From assembly GCA_000434475.1 (NCBI GenBank), contig FR879594.1, forward strand, positions 1 to 25,338: a stretch of 25,338 nt of DNA. The letters are read 5' to 3'. Of this stretch, positions 7,191-16,548 are shown one piece after another. Within the stretch, counting starts at the first letter, position 1. Each line of letters starts with the position of its first letter. The notes below the pieces were generated by a model that was given only the letters and a program-made list of their open reading frames with translations, was not told the DNA's origin and made no database searches. Origin of the DNA: Dialister sp. CAG:486. GTDB taxonomy: Bacteria > Bacillota > Negativicutes > Veillonellales > Dialisteraceae. Position numbers and translations under genes: made by a program.

Positions 7191-8351
7191 TTGTTTTCCC
7201 CTTCTCCATACGAAATAATACACCGCTCCGGCCAGCGAAGAGGCGAGGCAGATCCCGCCATACATGAAAGAATAGCCGAAAGCCTCTGCAAAAAGCCCGA
7301 GGAAGGCCGCCGCAAAGCCCACACTGATATCCAGCGACCAGAAATAGGTCGACGTCGCGACACCCGCGCGGGAAGAAGGGGCGCTGCTGACCGCGATAGT
7401 CTGGAAGGCAGGCGCCAGCGCGCCGAAGCCGATCCCCAGCACCGCCGCAGAGAGGAGCAGGAGGAAAGGCCCCTCGACCTGCGAGAAGAGGAGAAAGCCC
7501 GCCGAGAAGAAAAGGAAGCCCGGATACACCGTATAGTCCGAGCCATGGTGATCGAAGAGGTAGCCGACAAACGGACGGGATACGACGATGACGAGCGCAA
7601 AGACGAGGAAGAAGAGACTCGTGTAAGAGCCTATACCAAGGCTTCTCGTGTACATGGGAATGAATGTCAGCACACCGCCGTAGGCAAAAAAGACAAGCCC
7701 GCCCAGGATGACCGCCGGAAGCGCCTTCTTTTCAAAGAAATCCGAAAAATGAAATCCGCGGTGCTTTTCTCCCGATGGACATACCACGCGAGCGGGCAGC
7801 CGTTTCCCATTTCCTGAAACGATCGCACACGCAGCCATCAAAGAAAGGAAGAGAAACAGCACCGACGCGCCGAAATGCTCGATGAGGATGAGCCCCACCA
7901 GAGGCCCCACGACCATCGCCATATTTCCACAGACCGCAAAGTAGCCGATCCCCTCTCCCTTCCGCCGGCTAGGAAGCACGAGCGCCGCCATCGCTGCCGA
8001 AGCCGTCGTCCCCAGCGCGAAGACGATCCCGTGAATGAGTCGCAGCGAAAGCGCGATCTCCAACCGATACGCGAGAAGAAAGCCCGTCATCAGGAGAAAG
8101 AGCAGCACGGAAACAATGAGGAGCAGACGCTGCTTATTCACCGCATCGATCACACGCCCTGCGAGCGGGCGGGACACCACCGTGCCGATCTGAAAGCAGG
8201 TCATCGCCATCCCTGCCTCCCACTCGCCGAGCCCCAGATCATCCATGATGTAGACCGGCAGCGCCGCGATCATGATGTACTGCGACATGAAATAAAAGAA
8301 ATTCGTGAGACCCATACCGATGAACTCACGGGTCCATAGTTTTTCCCCCAT
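7179..8351 (-). CDS. MFS transporter, drug-efflux-like
   Basis: A 390-residue major facilitator superfamily protein with about 12 membrane helices. SRPLAGRVIDAVNKQR (about 60-75) is the motif A-type loop between helices 2 and 3, and SRPFVGYLFDHHGSD is the matching loop in the second half. LGTTASAAMAALVLPSRRKGEGIGYF resembles the helix 4-5 region of multidrug or small-molecule exporters. Start ATG is preceded by AAGGAGAAC. The gene is monocistronic. The final residues (KQIRN) are encoded by repeat DNA, so the native C terminus may have been altered. Substrate unknown. Confidence 0.8.
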   Translation of the reverse strand: MGEKLWTREFIGMGLTNFFYFMSQYIMIAALPVYIMDDLGLGEWEAGMAMTCFQIGTVVSRPLAGRVIDAVNKQRLLLIVSVLLFLLMTGFLLAYRLEIALSLRLIHGIVFALGTTASAAMAALVLPSRRKGEGIGYFAVCGNMAMVVGPLVGLILIEHFGASVLFLFLSLMAACAIVSGNGKRLPARVVCPSGEKHRGFHFSDFFEKKALPAVILGGLVFFAYGGVLTFIPMYTRSLGIGSYTSLFFLVFALVIVVSRPFVGYLFDHHGSDYTVYPGFLFFSAGFLLFSQVEGPFLLLLSAAVLGIGFGALAPAFQTIAVSSAPSSRAGVATSTYFWSLDISVGFAAAFLGLFAEAFGYSFMYGGICLASSLAGAVYYFVWRRGKQIRN

Positions 8352-8410
8352 TCGTTTGTTCTCCTTGTTTTTCTTATAAAATAATCTTAGTATTATAACA
8401 TAAAGAAAAG

Positions 8411-8655
8411 GTTGAAAGCAGGGATGAGTATCTAGGGATTAGAGATTAGGGATTAGGAGTGACTAGTGACTAGTGACTAGTGACTGGTGACTTGAATACT
8501 ACCTTCGGGCATCGCCCCATATATACTCGCGGCGAAGCCGCCACCACCATTTCTAATTTCTCATTTCTAATTCCTCATTCGCGCAGAGCTTTCATCCGCA
8601 ATCAAGGGGAAGCACGCCCCACGAGCTACCCCTGAACCCTGAACCCCGAACCCAA
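8411..8655. repeat. Dispersed intergenic mosaic with heptamer arrays before addB
   Basis: In order: TTGAAAGCAGGGATGA; TAGGGAT/TAGAGAT heptamers (8432-8457); a TGACTAG array (8459-8489); module b (TACCTTCGGGCATCGCCCCA); TTTCTAA/TTCCTCA heptamers; module c (AAGCACGCCCCACGAGCTAC); and a CCCTGAA heptamer tract (8631-8653). No gene is seen between 8352 and 8677. Confidence 0.75.
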
Positions 8656-8677
8656 ATCACATCCAAAGGAGCCTTCT

Positions 8678-11600
8678 ATGAGCCTGCATTTTATTTTCGG
8701 CCGCGCCGGCACGGGAAAGACCACCCGCTGCTGCCGCGAGATCCAAGACTATCTGAAAAAAACACCGGGCGGCCGCGCCTATCTTCTTGTCCCCGATCAG
8801 GGCACCTACACAGCGGAGTACCTGCTCGCCAAGTCCTTCCCCGGCGCCGGCTTCATCGATGTGACGGTGTGCGGCTTCTCGCGCCTTGCCTACCGCGTTT
8901 TTCAAGAGCTGCACTCGCCGGTCGCCGATGCCCTTTCGCCGCTGGGCCAGCAGATCATCCTGCGCCGCCTTCTGGATGCGCATAAGGACGAGCTGCAGGT
9001 GATCCTCCGCGCTGCATCACAACCGCATTTCTCGGAGAAGCTGACCGCCTTCTTCCATCAGCTCGACATGTTTCTCGTCACGGAAGACGACCTCCTTGCC
9101 GCCTCGCAGCGGGAAGGCGAGACACCGCTAGGGAAAAAGCTCGCTGACCTCTCCCTCTTATATAAAGCGTACCACGACTATCTGCGTATGCATTTTGCTT
9201 ATGAAGGGAGCCTCTTCGACCTTCTCGCACGGGAGATCCCCAAGTCAGAGAAGCTCCGTGGCTCCCACATCTGGATCGATGGCTTCAACGGCATGGCGCC
9301 GCAGAAGATCCGCATCGTGTCCGCGCTCGTTCACACAGCCGAGGAAGTCACCATGACACTGCAGATGGACAGTCCGGAAGAGGCGGCGGAAAATCCGAAC
9401 TTCGCCCGACCGTATCAGCTCTACAGCCAGCTGCAGGGCGCGATCCGCCATTCCTCCTCCATCGTGCTCACGGAAGAAAAACGCTTCCGCACCAGCGACC
9501 TTTCTCTCATGGCACGCCATTTCTTTGAACGCCACGCACGCCCCCGCCCGGAGGACGGGCGCGCAAAGGAGGGGCTTCACCTCATCACCGCAGAAAGCCC
9601 GAAGGAAGAAGTGGATCTCATTTCACGTACCATCACATCGCTCGTCCGAGACAAGGGCCTTCGCTACCGTGACATCCTCGTCCTCTCGCGTACGCCGGAA
9701 AACTACAGCGACCTCTTTACCCGCTCCTTTGCCACTTACGGCATCCCCGGCTTCATTGATGAGAAGCATCCCATGAATAACCACCCGCTCGTGATGCTCA
9801 CCTCCTTCCTGCTGCAATTTCTCGCAAAGGAAACAGGCAGAAGGAACGCGGGCTGGCAGCGTCTCACCCTCTTTCGTCTCTTGAAGACCTCGCTCCTGCC
9901 TGAATTCTCACAGGAAGAGATCGACCGACTGGAAAACTACGTCCTCTCCCGCCGCATCCGGCCCTGGCAATGGCATGACAGCTGGGAGCAGCGCAGCTGC
10001 CGCAATCTCGATGAGACGCCCCCGCCGCTGTCCGAGGCCGAGCTCGCCGAGCGCCGCCGCGTGAATGAATGGCGCACGCGCCTCACCTCCCTTCTCGATC
10101 CGCTTTCCGAAGCGTGGAGATCCGCTGTCTCCGCCAAAGACCGCGCGGCCATACTCTACCGCTTTCTCCTCAGTGAGAAGGTGCCTCACACACTGTCGGC
10201 ATGGGATGAAGCCGCCTTTGAAAAGACAGGCCTTCGCCCCAACCTGCAGGTCTGGAAGAAGGTACTGGGCCTTCTGGATGAGATCGTCCACGTCGCAGGG
10301 GATGAGGCGATGACGGCGGAAGATTTCCGCACCCTCTTCGAAGACGGTCTCTCCGCCCTCACCTATTCCACCATCCCTCCGACACTCGACCATGTGACCG
10401 TGACAGGCATGGACCGCGGCTATGCGATGGAAGCGAAGGTCGTCTTCATCCCCGGCGTGATCGAAGGCGAATTCCCCAAGCGCGTCGAAGAGAGCGGCTT
10501 CTTCTCCGCATGGGAAAAGCAGGCTCTCTCTGAAAACAGTCAGCTCACCTTCGGGAATGATCTCATGCAGATGATCCATCAGGAGCAGTTCTTCGTCTAT
10601 CTCGCCCTCACCCGCGCCTCCGATGCGCTCTACCTCACCTCCCCATCGCTCGGAAGTGACGGAAAAGAATGCGAGCCCTCCTTCCTGGCCCTCCAGCTTT
10701 CCAAGCTCGGCTACAGCTCAGAATGCGCCGCCGCTCACGCGCCCACGCTGAAAGATCCCGACCACAGCTTCTTTGCCAACCCAGAGGAAGCCCTCTCGCT
10801 CCTTCCCCGCCTTCTGCAGGAAGGCCTGCCTGAAAGCACCTCCCCCTGGCTCGCACTCGCCCGCTGGGCGATGGCAAGTCCCCACTGGCAGCGCATCCTT
10901 TCCGAAAAACTTCGCGCCCTCTCCTACAGCAATACCCCTGACACCCTGCCGCAAGAGCTCGCACACGCCCTCTTCCAGCCCGGCGGGCGCTACGTAAGCT
11001 CCATGACACGTCTGGAGACCTATCGCAGCTGCCCCTACAAGTATTTCCTCCAGTACGGCCTGGCACTGGAAGCCCGTGATGAAGGAGAGATCCAAAGTCT
11101 GGACCTCGGCAACTACCTTCACGCAGGCCTTCACCAGTTCGGCAGCACACTCACCCGGCAAAAAAGGCAGTGGCGCGACGCCAGTGATGAAGACATCCGC
11201 GAGATCTCCTCCACCATCGCAGGCGCCCTCTCCGAAAAGATGAAGTACGGCATCCTCTCCTCCGATGCCACCTCCCGCTACACAAAAAGGAGTCTCGACC
11301 GCACCTTCCGGGAAACGCTCACCTTCCTTCGCTCGTGGAGCCGACGAAGCGAATTCGATACCAAAGACCTTGAGAAAGCCTTCTACCTCCACCTTGCCAA
11401 GGAAGACGGCGAGACACTCACCATTTCAGGAAAGATCGACCGCTTCGATGTGAAGGACGATGCCATCGCCATCTTTGACTACAAGACCGGCCATACCGAA
11501 GCCACGCTCGCAGAGATCGTCGCCGGACTGAAGCTCCAGCTCCTCACCTACCTTCTCGCCGTCGAGCAGGAACATCCCGAAGAGCAGCTTCTCCCCGCCG

Positions 11601-12070
11601 CGCTCATGTATATCTACCTGTCGGGCAATGTCACCAAGGTCGAGCAGGTCCCGCCGAATGGAAACGTCAACCTTTCTGAAAAGGATCACGCCTCCGGCTA
11701 CGTCCTCGCAGATCCATCCCTCCTAAAGTCCCTCGACAAGGACGCCGGCGAAAGCGACTCCTGCCTGCCCGTGAGATTCACCAACGACGGCAGTCTCCAC
11801 AAGGGATCTGCTTCTGCCCTGACAAAGGAGCAATTCTCCGCCCTCCTTACCATCGTCAGAAAAAACATCCTCTCCCTCCACAGCCGCATGATCGCAGGCG
11901 ACATCTCCATCTGCCCTGCCAGTTATAAGGGCGTCACTCCCTGCAGCTACTGCCCCTACCACACCATCTGCCGCTTCGACCCCGGTCGAGAGGAAGAGAG
12001 CTATGACTACGTGCGCCTCCCCAGCGACAGCACGCTGAAAAAAGAACTGGAAGAACGCGCGAAAGAGTGA
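8678..12070 (+). CDS. addB: ATP-dependent helicase/nuclease subunit AddB
   Basis: An 1130-residue protein, the AddB half of the AddAB helicase-nuclease that resects double-strand breaks and loads RecA. Visible: a Walker A near the N terminus (GRAGTGKT, about 8-15), inactivated-helicase regions through the middle, and a C-terminal RecB-like nuclease domain with GKIDRFD (D921) and IFDYKTG (D934, K936). Four cysteines with the iron-sulfur spacing seen in AddB enclose that domain: C785 in RSCPYKYF, then C1089, C1092 and C1098 in CSYCPYHTIC. Start ATG follows AAAGGAG. Length is typical. It is normally directly adjacent to addA; here about 608 bp of repeat DNA separates them, so co-transcription must cross a MITE hairpin. 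Confidence 0.96.
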   Translation: MSLHFIFGRAGTGKTTRCCREIQDYLKKTPGGRAYLLVPDQGTYTAEYLLAKSFPGAGFIDVTVCGFSRLAYRVFQELHSPVADALSPLGQQIILRRLLDAHKDELQVILRAASQPHFSEKLTAFFHQLDMFLVTEDDLLAASQREGETPLGKKLADLSLLYKAYHDYLRMHFAYEGSLFDLLAREIPKSEKLRGSHIWIDGFNGMAPQKIRIVSALVHTAEEVTMTLQMDSPEEAAENPNFARPYQLYSQLQGAIRHSSSIVLTEEKRFRTSDLSLMARHFFERHARPRPEDGRAKEGLHLITAESPKEEVDLISRTITSLVRDKGLRYRDILVLSRTPENYSDLFTRSFATYGIPGFIDEKHPMNNHPLVMLTSFLLQFLAKETGRRNAGWQRLTLFRLLKTSLLPEFSQEEIDRLENYVLSRRIRPWQWHDSWEQRSCRNLDETPPPLSEAELAERRRVNEWRTRLTSLLDPLSEAWRSAVSAKDRAAILYRFLLSEKVPHTLSAWDEAAFEKTGLRPNLQVWKKVLGLLDEIVHVAGDEAMTAEDFRTLFEDGLSALTYSTIPPTLDHVTVTGMDRGYAMEAKVVFIPGVIEGEFPKRVEESGFFSAWEKQALSENSQLTFGNDLMQMIHQEQFFVYLALTRASDALYLTSPSLGSDGKECEPSFLALQLSKLGYSSECAAAHAPTLKDPDHSFFANPEEALSLLPRLLQEGLPESTSPWLALARWAMASPHWQRILSEKLRALSYSNTPDTLPQELAHALFQPGGRYVSSMTRLETYRSCPYKYFLQYGLALEARDEGEIQSLDLGNYLHAGLHQFGSTLTRQKRQWRDASDEDIREISSTIAGALSEKMKYGILSSDATSRYTKRSLDRTFRETLTFLRSWSRRSEFDTKDLEKAFYLHLAKEDGETLTISGKIDRFDVKDDAIAIFDYKTGHTEATLAEIVAGLKLQLLTYLLAVEQEHPEEQLLPAALMYIYLSGNVTKVEQVPPNGNVNLSEKDHASGYVLADPSLLKSLDKDAGESDSCLPVRFTNDGSLHKGSASALTKEQFSALLTIVRKNILSLHSRMIAGDISICPASYKGVTPCSYCPYHTICRFDPGREEESYDYVRLPSDSTLKKELEERAKE

Positions 12071-12131
12071 CTAGGGACTGGGAGACTAGGGACTAGGAGA
12101 CTGGTAGCTAGGGATTAGTAGCTAGGGATTA
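12071..12131 (+). repeat. Heptamer tract after addB
   Basis: Degenerate 7-bp units such as GGGACTA, GAGACTA and GGGATTA (the reverse complement of the CCCTAGT/CCCTAAT family), starting inside the addB stop region and running up to the MITE. Confidence 0.65.
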
Positions 12132-12292
12132 GGGAAACACTGATTAAATCGTTGTCAGATTTTACTCTTGGATTTTTATGCATAGCGAGGAATAACCTGA
12201 CGCGAATAGCGAGCTATTTAAGGAAGGTTATGACGAAGCTATGTATAAAAATTCTTGTAGAAGCTGACTCTGCGATTTAATCAGCGTTTCCT
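12132..12292. mobile_element. 161-bp palindromic MITE-like element, copy 1
   Basis: Terminal inverted repeats: GGGAAACACTGATTAAATCG at the left end and, read inward from the right, AGGAAACGCTGATTAAATCG (2 mismatches). TA flanks both ends (12130-12131 and 12293-12294). Internally ATTTTTATGCATAGC pairs with GCTATGTATAAAAAT, ATAACCT (12192-12198) pairs with AGGTTAT (12225-12231), and a small TAGC-GA-GCTA hairpin caps it. It encodes no protein. It has the same length as copy 2 at 17957-18117. Confidence 0.8.
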
Positions 12293-12293
12293 T

Positions 12294-12461
12294 AGGTTTG
12301 CGATACGAGAAAACCGCTGGTTCCAAACCTCTGCGGCGCTTCTGATTTTTATGCACCGTGCCACCATTTCGCATTTCGCATTCATGCGATACTTTCAACT
12401 GTAATCAAGGGGCGTCCCTGAACCCACAACCACCCATTTTTCTATCAAAGAAGATGTCATC
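12294..12461. repeat. Intergenic repeats between the MITE and a small ORF
   Basis: AGGTTTG (12294-12300) and CAAACCT (12324-12330) can pair, with AACC-GCT-GGTT inside. Then CTGCGGCGCTTCTGATTTTT, which recurs in similar form at 12590-12611, ATTTCGC heptamers, and a shortened module c (TAATCAAGGGGCGTCCCTGA). Confidence 0.55.
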
Positions 12462-12725
12462 ATGAACATATATCAAACGTTTTTATCCACCATGGTCGCG
12501 GCAGCGACCATTTGTATTTCTAATTCTGCGTTCGCTGATTCGCTGGCGTATGAGGACTACACACAGATCCCTCTTTCCCATTTATACTCCGCGGCGCTTC
12601 ATGATTTTTATGCGCCGCACCAGCATTCCTCATTCCTCATTCCTCATTCCTCATTCCTCATTAAAAAAAGGAGCCATCATGAGTTGGACACCCCAGCAGG
12701 AAGAGGCCCTGCGCATCCGAAATAA
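12462..12725 (+). pseudogene. Small signal-peptide-like ORF running into repeats
   Basis: ATG preceded by a weak AAGAAGA. The first 26 residues (MNIYQTFLSTMVAAAT, then CISNSAFA) look like a secretion signal cut after AFA, though the n-region has no positive charge. About 15 more non-repeat residues (DSLAYEDYTQIPLSH) follow. From about 12586 the frame enters repeat DNA (SSFLIPHSSFLI is translated heptamer) and ends inside addA. It reads as the 5' remnant of a secreted-protein gene truncated by repeats, or as chance. No family recognised. Confidence 0.3.
12586..12662 (+). repeat. ATTCCTC heptamer array before addA
   Basis: After a copy of CGCGGCGCTTCATGATTTTT, about five perfect or near-perfect ATTCCTC units run from 12626 to 12661 and end 9 bases before the addA ribosome binding site. 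Being a multiple of neither 3 nor a codon, the array reads through in several frames, which produces misleading N-terminal extensions. Confidence 0.8.
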
Positions 12726-15700
12726 AAACCTCCTCTTATCCGCCGCCGCGGGCAGCGGAAAGACCGCCGTCCTGACGGAACGCATCACCCGCCTCGCGGC
12801 AGACCCCGAAAGTCACACAGGCATCCATGAGCTCCTGGTACTGACCTTCACAAAAGCCGCAGCCAGCGAGATGAAGTCCCGCATTTCCGCCTCTCTCACC
12901 CGTGAGCTCGAGGCCGCAGATGCCGCCAAGGACCTCCCACTCGTCCGCCACCTGGAGCGACAGATCTCGCTCCTTTCGAGTGCGCAGATCTCTACACTGG
13001 ACGCCTTCTTTCAGTCCCTCGTGCGTCAATATTTCTACCTGCTCGATCTTGACCCGAAGACACGCATCATGGCCGATGAAAATGATGCGCGTATTCTCGC
13101 CGATGATGTACTGACAGAAGTCCTCGAGCGCTGGTATGAGGAGGGAGATCCTGATTTCCTCACCACCTGCGACCTCTTTGCAAGCGGCCATCAGGACCAG
13201 GCCCTGCGCCAGATGATCCTGCGCATGCACCGCTACGCCTCCTCCATGCCCTTCCCGGACGTCTGGCTCACGCGCCTCCCTTCCGCCTATGAGATCCCCG
13301 GGGATGCCACGCTCGATACCCTCCCATGGACGCAGCCCATCCTATCCGAGCTCATCGACACCGCCGGAAAGATCTGCGACCTCTACCGGCAGGTCTTCTC
13401 CCTTCTGGATACGAATCCCATCGCACGCGATGTCTATGGCGAGACGCTCAGCCAAGAGTACGCCTTCTTTTCCTCCCTCGCCCAAGTCACCACCTGGCAG
13501 GCACTCTATGCCATGCCCTCCTTTACCCCGCAAAAGATGCCGATCCTCTCCGCCGCCAAAGCCAAAGCCTACGGCATCAAGTCCACGGATTTTAACAAAT
13601 CCCCTGATGCGGAATCGATCAAAGCTCTTCGTAACATGGCCAAAGACACCTATAAGAAAAAGCTCCTCCCCTTTCTCTCCATTACGCCCTCGCAATGGAT
13701 CAAAGAGACCCGCGCCATGGCCCCGGAAGTCAAAGTCCTCTCCGCGCTTGCGCTCGACTTCGGACGCAGCTACATGGCAAGGAAGAAACAGGAGGGCGTG
13801 ATGGAATTCAATGACCTCGAGCATTATACACTCTCCCTTCTGCTCGATACAAAAGATCCTGACTTCACCCCCGAGCGCGCCGAAGACTTCCCCTCCGAGG
13901 CCGCACTCTCCATCCGAAGAAACTACAAGGAAGTCATGATCGACGAGTATCAGGATACGAATGGCATTCAGGAGCTCATCACCACCCTCCTCTCGAACGG
14001 GCATAACCGTTTCCTTGTCGGCGACATCAAGCAGAGCATCTACCGCTTTCGGCAAGCCGACCCCACGATCTTCCTTTCCAAGTACCACCGCTTCCTGAAA
14101 GACGGTGAAGGCGGTCGGCGCATCGATCTGAACCGCAACTTCCGAAGCGATGCCGCCGTCCTCTCCTCCATCAACTATCTTTTCCGGCAGCTCATGACAG
14201 AGAAAAATCTGGAGCTCACCTACGGCGACGCCGAAGCCCTCTACCCGGGACGATACGAAGAAACGCGCCCGGAAAACTACGTCGGCGGCCGCGTCACGAT
14301 CGAGCTTATTGATGGCAGCGAACTCGCCGAGACAGACCGGCCCGAGCTCAAGGAGATCTCCACGATCGACGCCGAAGGCCGTCTCATCGCCAGCCATATC
14401 GAAAGCCTCATCCAAGAAGGACGGCAGGTGATGAATAAGGACGGCACCTTCCGTCCCATCCGGTATGGAGACATCGTGATCCTCCTCCGCTCCATCGCCT
14501 CGAAAGGCCCCGCCCTGCTCAAGATCCTGAAGGAGCATCACATCCCTGCCGTCTCCTCCCGAGACGATGACTATGTGAAGAATCTGGAAGTACAGACACT
14601 CATCGCTCTCCTTCAGATCCTGGATAACCCGCTGCAGGATCTGCCGCTCACCGCCGTGCTCCGCTCCTTCTTCGTAGGGCTCACGGAAACAGACCTCGCC
14701 CGTCTCCGTCTCCTCATGAAAGAAAACGACGCAGACCATCTCTTCCCGTTCCTCGAAAAAGCCGCGCCCCTGCTCTCCAGAGAAAAGGCCGACGCCCTGT
14801 CCGCCTTTCTCGCCCACTTTAGCGCATGGCGCGAGCATGCCGTGCAAGGCGGCATCGCACCACTCCTTCAGGAGATCTGGGAGGACACCGACTACCTCAC
14901 CTACGTCTCCGGCCTTCCCGGCGGACATGCCCGCCGCGCCCACCTGCTTTCCTTCTATGAGCTCGCCCGCGCGCGCGACACAGGCACGCACAACGGTCTC
15001 TACCCCTTCCTCACAGAGCTGTCGAGCCTGCTCAAGGGCGATGGCCGTTTCCAGACAAAGACCGACGCCGTCTCTCACGATGCCGTCCGTATCATGACCA
15101 TCCACAGCAGCAAAGGACTGGAATTTCCCGTCGTCTTTCTCGCCGACCTCGCGAAAAACTTCAATGCCTCGGACATGACCGGCATCGCCCTCTGCCACAA
15201 AGGGCTCGGCCTCGGTATCCAATACTTCGACATCGAAAGACGCCTGCGCTGGCCCTCCCTCTACTGGTACGCCGTCCGCGCCGCCTCCGAGCGTGAAAGC
15301 CGTGCCGAAGAAGCACGCCTCCTCTACGTCGCCATGACCCGTGCCCGCGATACCCTCTACCTCACCGCTTCCGTCAAGGACGCGGAAAAAGTGCTCGCCG
15401 CCTGCATGACCCCGCTCGCCGGCAGCGGAAATGATACGCCGCTCCCGCTCCCCTCGCACCTCATCTCCCATGCCCGCTCCTACCTGGACTGGATCCTCCC
15501 TGCCGCGCTCCACCACAGAGATCTCTCCCCTGTCTGGAGCCGCCTCGAGAAGATCCCCTCCTTCCAAGGCGATGCTGCGGGCGATCACTCTCACTTTGAT
15601 TTCCGCATCATCCCCCAGAAAGACCTGCTCACAGAAAGCGAGAAAGCCCTCCTCGAAGAGAGTGAGAAGCCGGAAACAACGAAGGAAGAAAAGGACGCAT

Positions 15701-16548
15701 CCCCCGCCTTCGATAGAGAGGCCTTCCTCGCCCATCTTCCGGAAACCGTCCCTGACTGGCTCTCCCGACAGCTCACCTGGCACTACGCCTTCCCCGGCGC
15801 GACAGCGACCCCGGCCAAACTCACCGCCACCGCCGCCGTCAAGCTCCGCGAAGAGGCAGAATATGCCGGGGGCGAGGCGCCCTACGCCTCCTCCATCCTT
15901 GCAGGCGACCTCGAGAGCGCCGCAAAGACAGAAGATCTTCCCGCTGACTACAGCACGCCGCCCGCCTTCCTAAGCGAGGACGCCCCCCTGTATAGCGGCA
16001 CCTCCTTCGGCACCCTCATGCACAAGGCGATGGAAATGATCGACTTCACCACCCTTTCGCCCACCGAAGACGCCCTCCGAAAACACATCCGCGCCCTTTC
16101 TGATAAGCACGTCTTCACCGAAGAGGAGACGAAGGTCCTCCTCTCCCATCGAAAAGATCGCAATCCCGTAGAATCCCTCCTCACCTTTGCCCAAAGCCCC
16201 CTCGCCACTTTGATGCGAAGAGCCGCTGCCGTAAGGAAGGAAATGCCCTTCTCCATCCTCCTTCCCGCCCATTCCTTCTACCCGCAGTGCGAAGAGGGCG
16301 AGACCCTCTTCCTGCAGGGCATCATGGACTGCCTCGTGGAAGAAGCAGACGGCCTCACCATCATCGACTACAAGACCGACCGCGCCATGACCGAAGAAGA
16401 GCTGAAAGCCCATTACAAGATCCAGCTCCAGGTCTACGGCGAATCCGCCGAGAAATTGCTGGGAAAACCCGTCAAGCACCTCTACCTCTGGTCCTTCACC
16501 TTCGGGAAAGAGATCGAAGTAGCGCGATGGGAGACGGGGGACGAGTGA
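12679..16548 (+). CDS. addA: ATP-dependent helicase/nuclease subunit AddA
   Basis: A 1289-residue UvrD-like helicase fused to a RecB-type nuclease; the motor subunit of AddAB. WTPQQEEALRIRNKNLLL is the Q-motif region, AAAGSGKT (22-29) the Walker A, LTFTKAAASEM motif Ia, MIDEYQDTN the Walker B (D422, E423), VGDIKQSIYRFRQADP motif III, MTIHSSKGLEFPVVF motif V, and LLYVAMTRARDTLYLT motif VI. The C-terminal nuclease has GIMD (D1217) and IIDYKTD (D1230, K1232). The start at 12679 is chosen for AAAAAGGAG just upstream. The in-frame ATG at 12550 would add 43 residues encoded by repeats. Length is typical. It pairs with addB upstream. Confidence 0.96.
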   Translation: MSWTPQQEEALRIRNKNLLLSAAAGSGKTAVLTERITRLAADPESHTGIHELLVLTFTKAAASEMKSRISASLTRELEAADAAKDLPLVRHLERQISLLSSAQISTLDAFFQSLVRQYFYLLDLDPKTRIMADENDARILADDVLTEVLERWYEEGDPDFLTTCDLFASGHQDQALRQMILRMHRYASSMPFPDVWLTRLPSAYEIPGDATLDTLPWTQPILSELIDTAGKICDLYRQVFSLLDTNPIARDVYGETLSQEYAFFSSLAQVTTWQALYAMPSFTPQKMPILSAAKAKAYGIKSTDFNKSPDAESIKALRNMAKDTYKKKLLPFLSITPSQWIKETRAMAPEVKVLSALALDFGRSYMARKKQEGVMEFNDLEHYTLSLLLDTKDPDFTPERAEDFPSEAALSIRRNYKEVMIDEYQDTNGIQELITTLLSNGHNRFLVGDIKQSIYRFRQADPTIFLSKYHRFLKDGEGGRRIDLNRNFRSDAAVLSSINYLFRQLMTEKNLELTYGDAEALYPGRYEETRPENYVGGRVTIELIDGSELAETDRPELKEISTIDAEGRLIASHIESLIQEGRQVMNKDGTFRPIRYGDIVILLRSIASKGPALLKILKEHHIPAVSSRDDDYVKNLEVQTLIALLQILDNPLQDLPLTAVLRSFFVGLTETDLARLRLLMKENDADHLFPFLEKAAPLLSREKADALSAFLAHFSAWREHAVQGGIAPLLQEIWEDTDYLTYVSGLPGGHARRAHLLSFYELARARDTGTHNGLYPFLTELSSLLKGDGRFQTKTDAVSHDAVRIMTIHSSKGLEFPVVFLADLAKNFNASDMTGIALCHKGLGLGIQYFDIERRLRWPSLYWYAVRAASERESRAEEARLLYVAMTRARDTLYLTASVKDAEKVLAACMTPLAGSGNDTPLPLPSHLISHARSYLDWILPAALHHRDLSPVWSRLEKIPSFQGDAAGDHSHFDFRIIPQKDLLTESEKALLEESEKPETTKEEKDASPAFDREAFLAHLPETVPDWLSRQLTWHYAFPGATATPAKLTATAAVKLREEAEYAGGEAPYASSILAGDLESAAKTEDLPADYSTPPAFLSEDAPLYSGTSFGTLMHKAMEMIDFTTLSPTEDALRKHIRALSDKHVFTEEETKVLLSHRKDRNPVESLLTFAQSPLATLMRRAAAVRKEMPFSILLPAHSFYPQCEEGETLFLQGIMDCLVEEADGLTIIDYKTDRAMTEEELKAHYKIQLQVYGESAEKLLGKPVKHLYLWSFTFGKEIEVARWETGDE

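Noticed and set aside
12550..12678. Upstream in-frame ATG extending addA by 43 residues
   Set aside because: The extension is translated repeat DNA (IPHSSFLIPHSS), and a good ribosome binding site precedes the ATG at 12679.
13342..15783. 813-residue open frame on the minus strand, opposite addA
   Set aside because: It lies wholly opposite a well-supported addA with all helicase motifs. Long antisense frames are common in GC-rich coding DNA, and it has no family motif or ribosome binding site.
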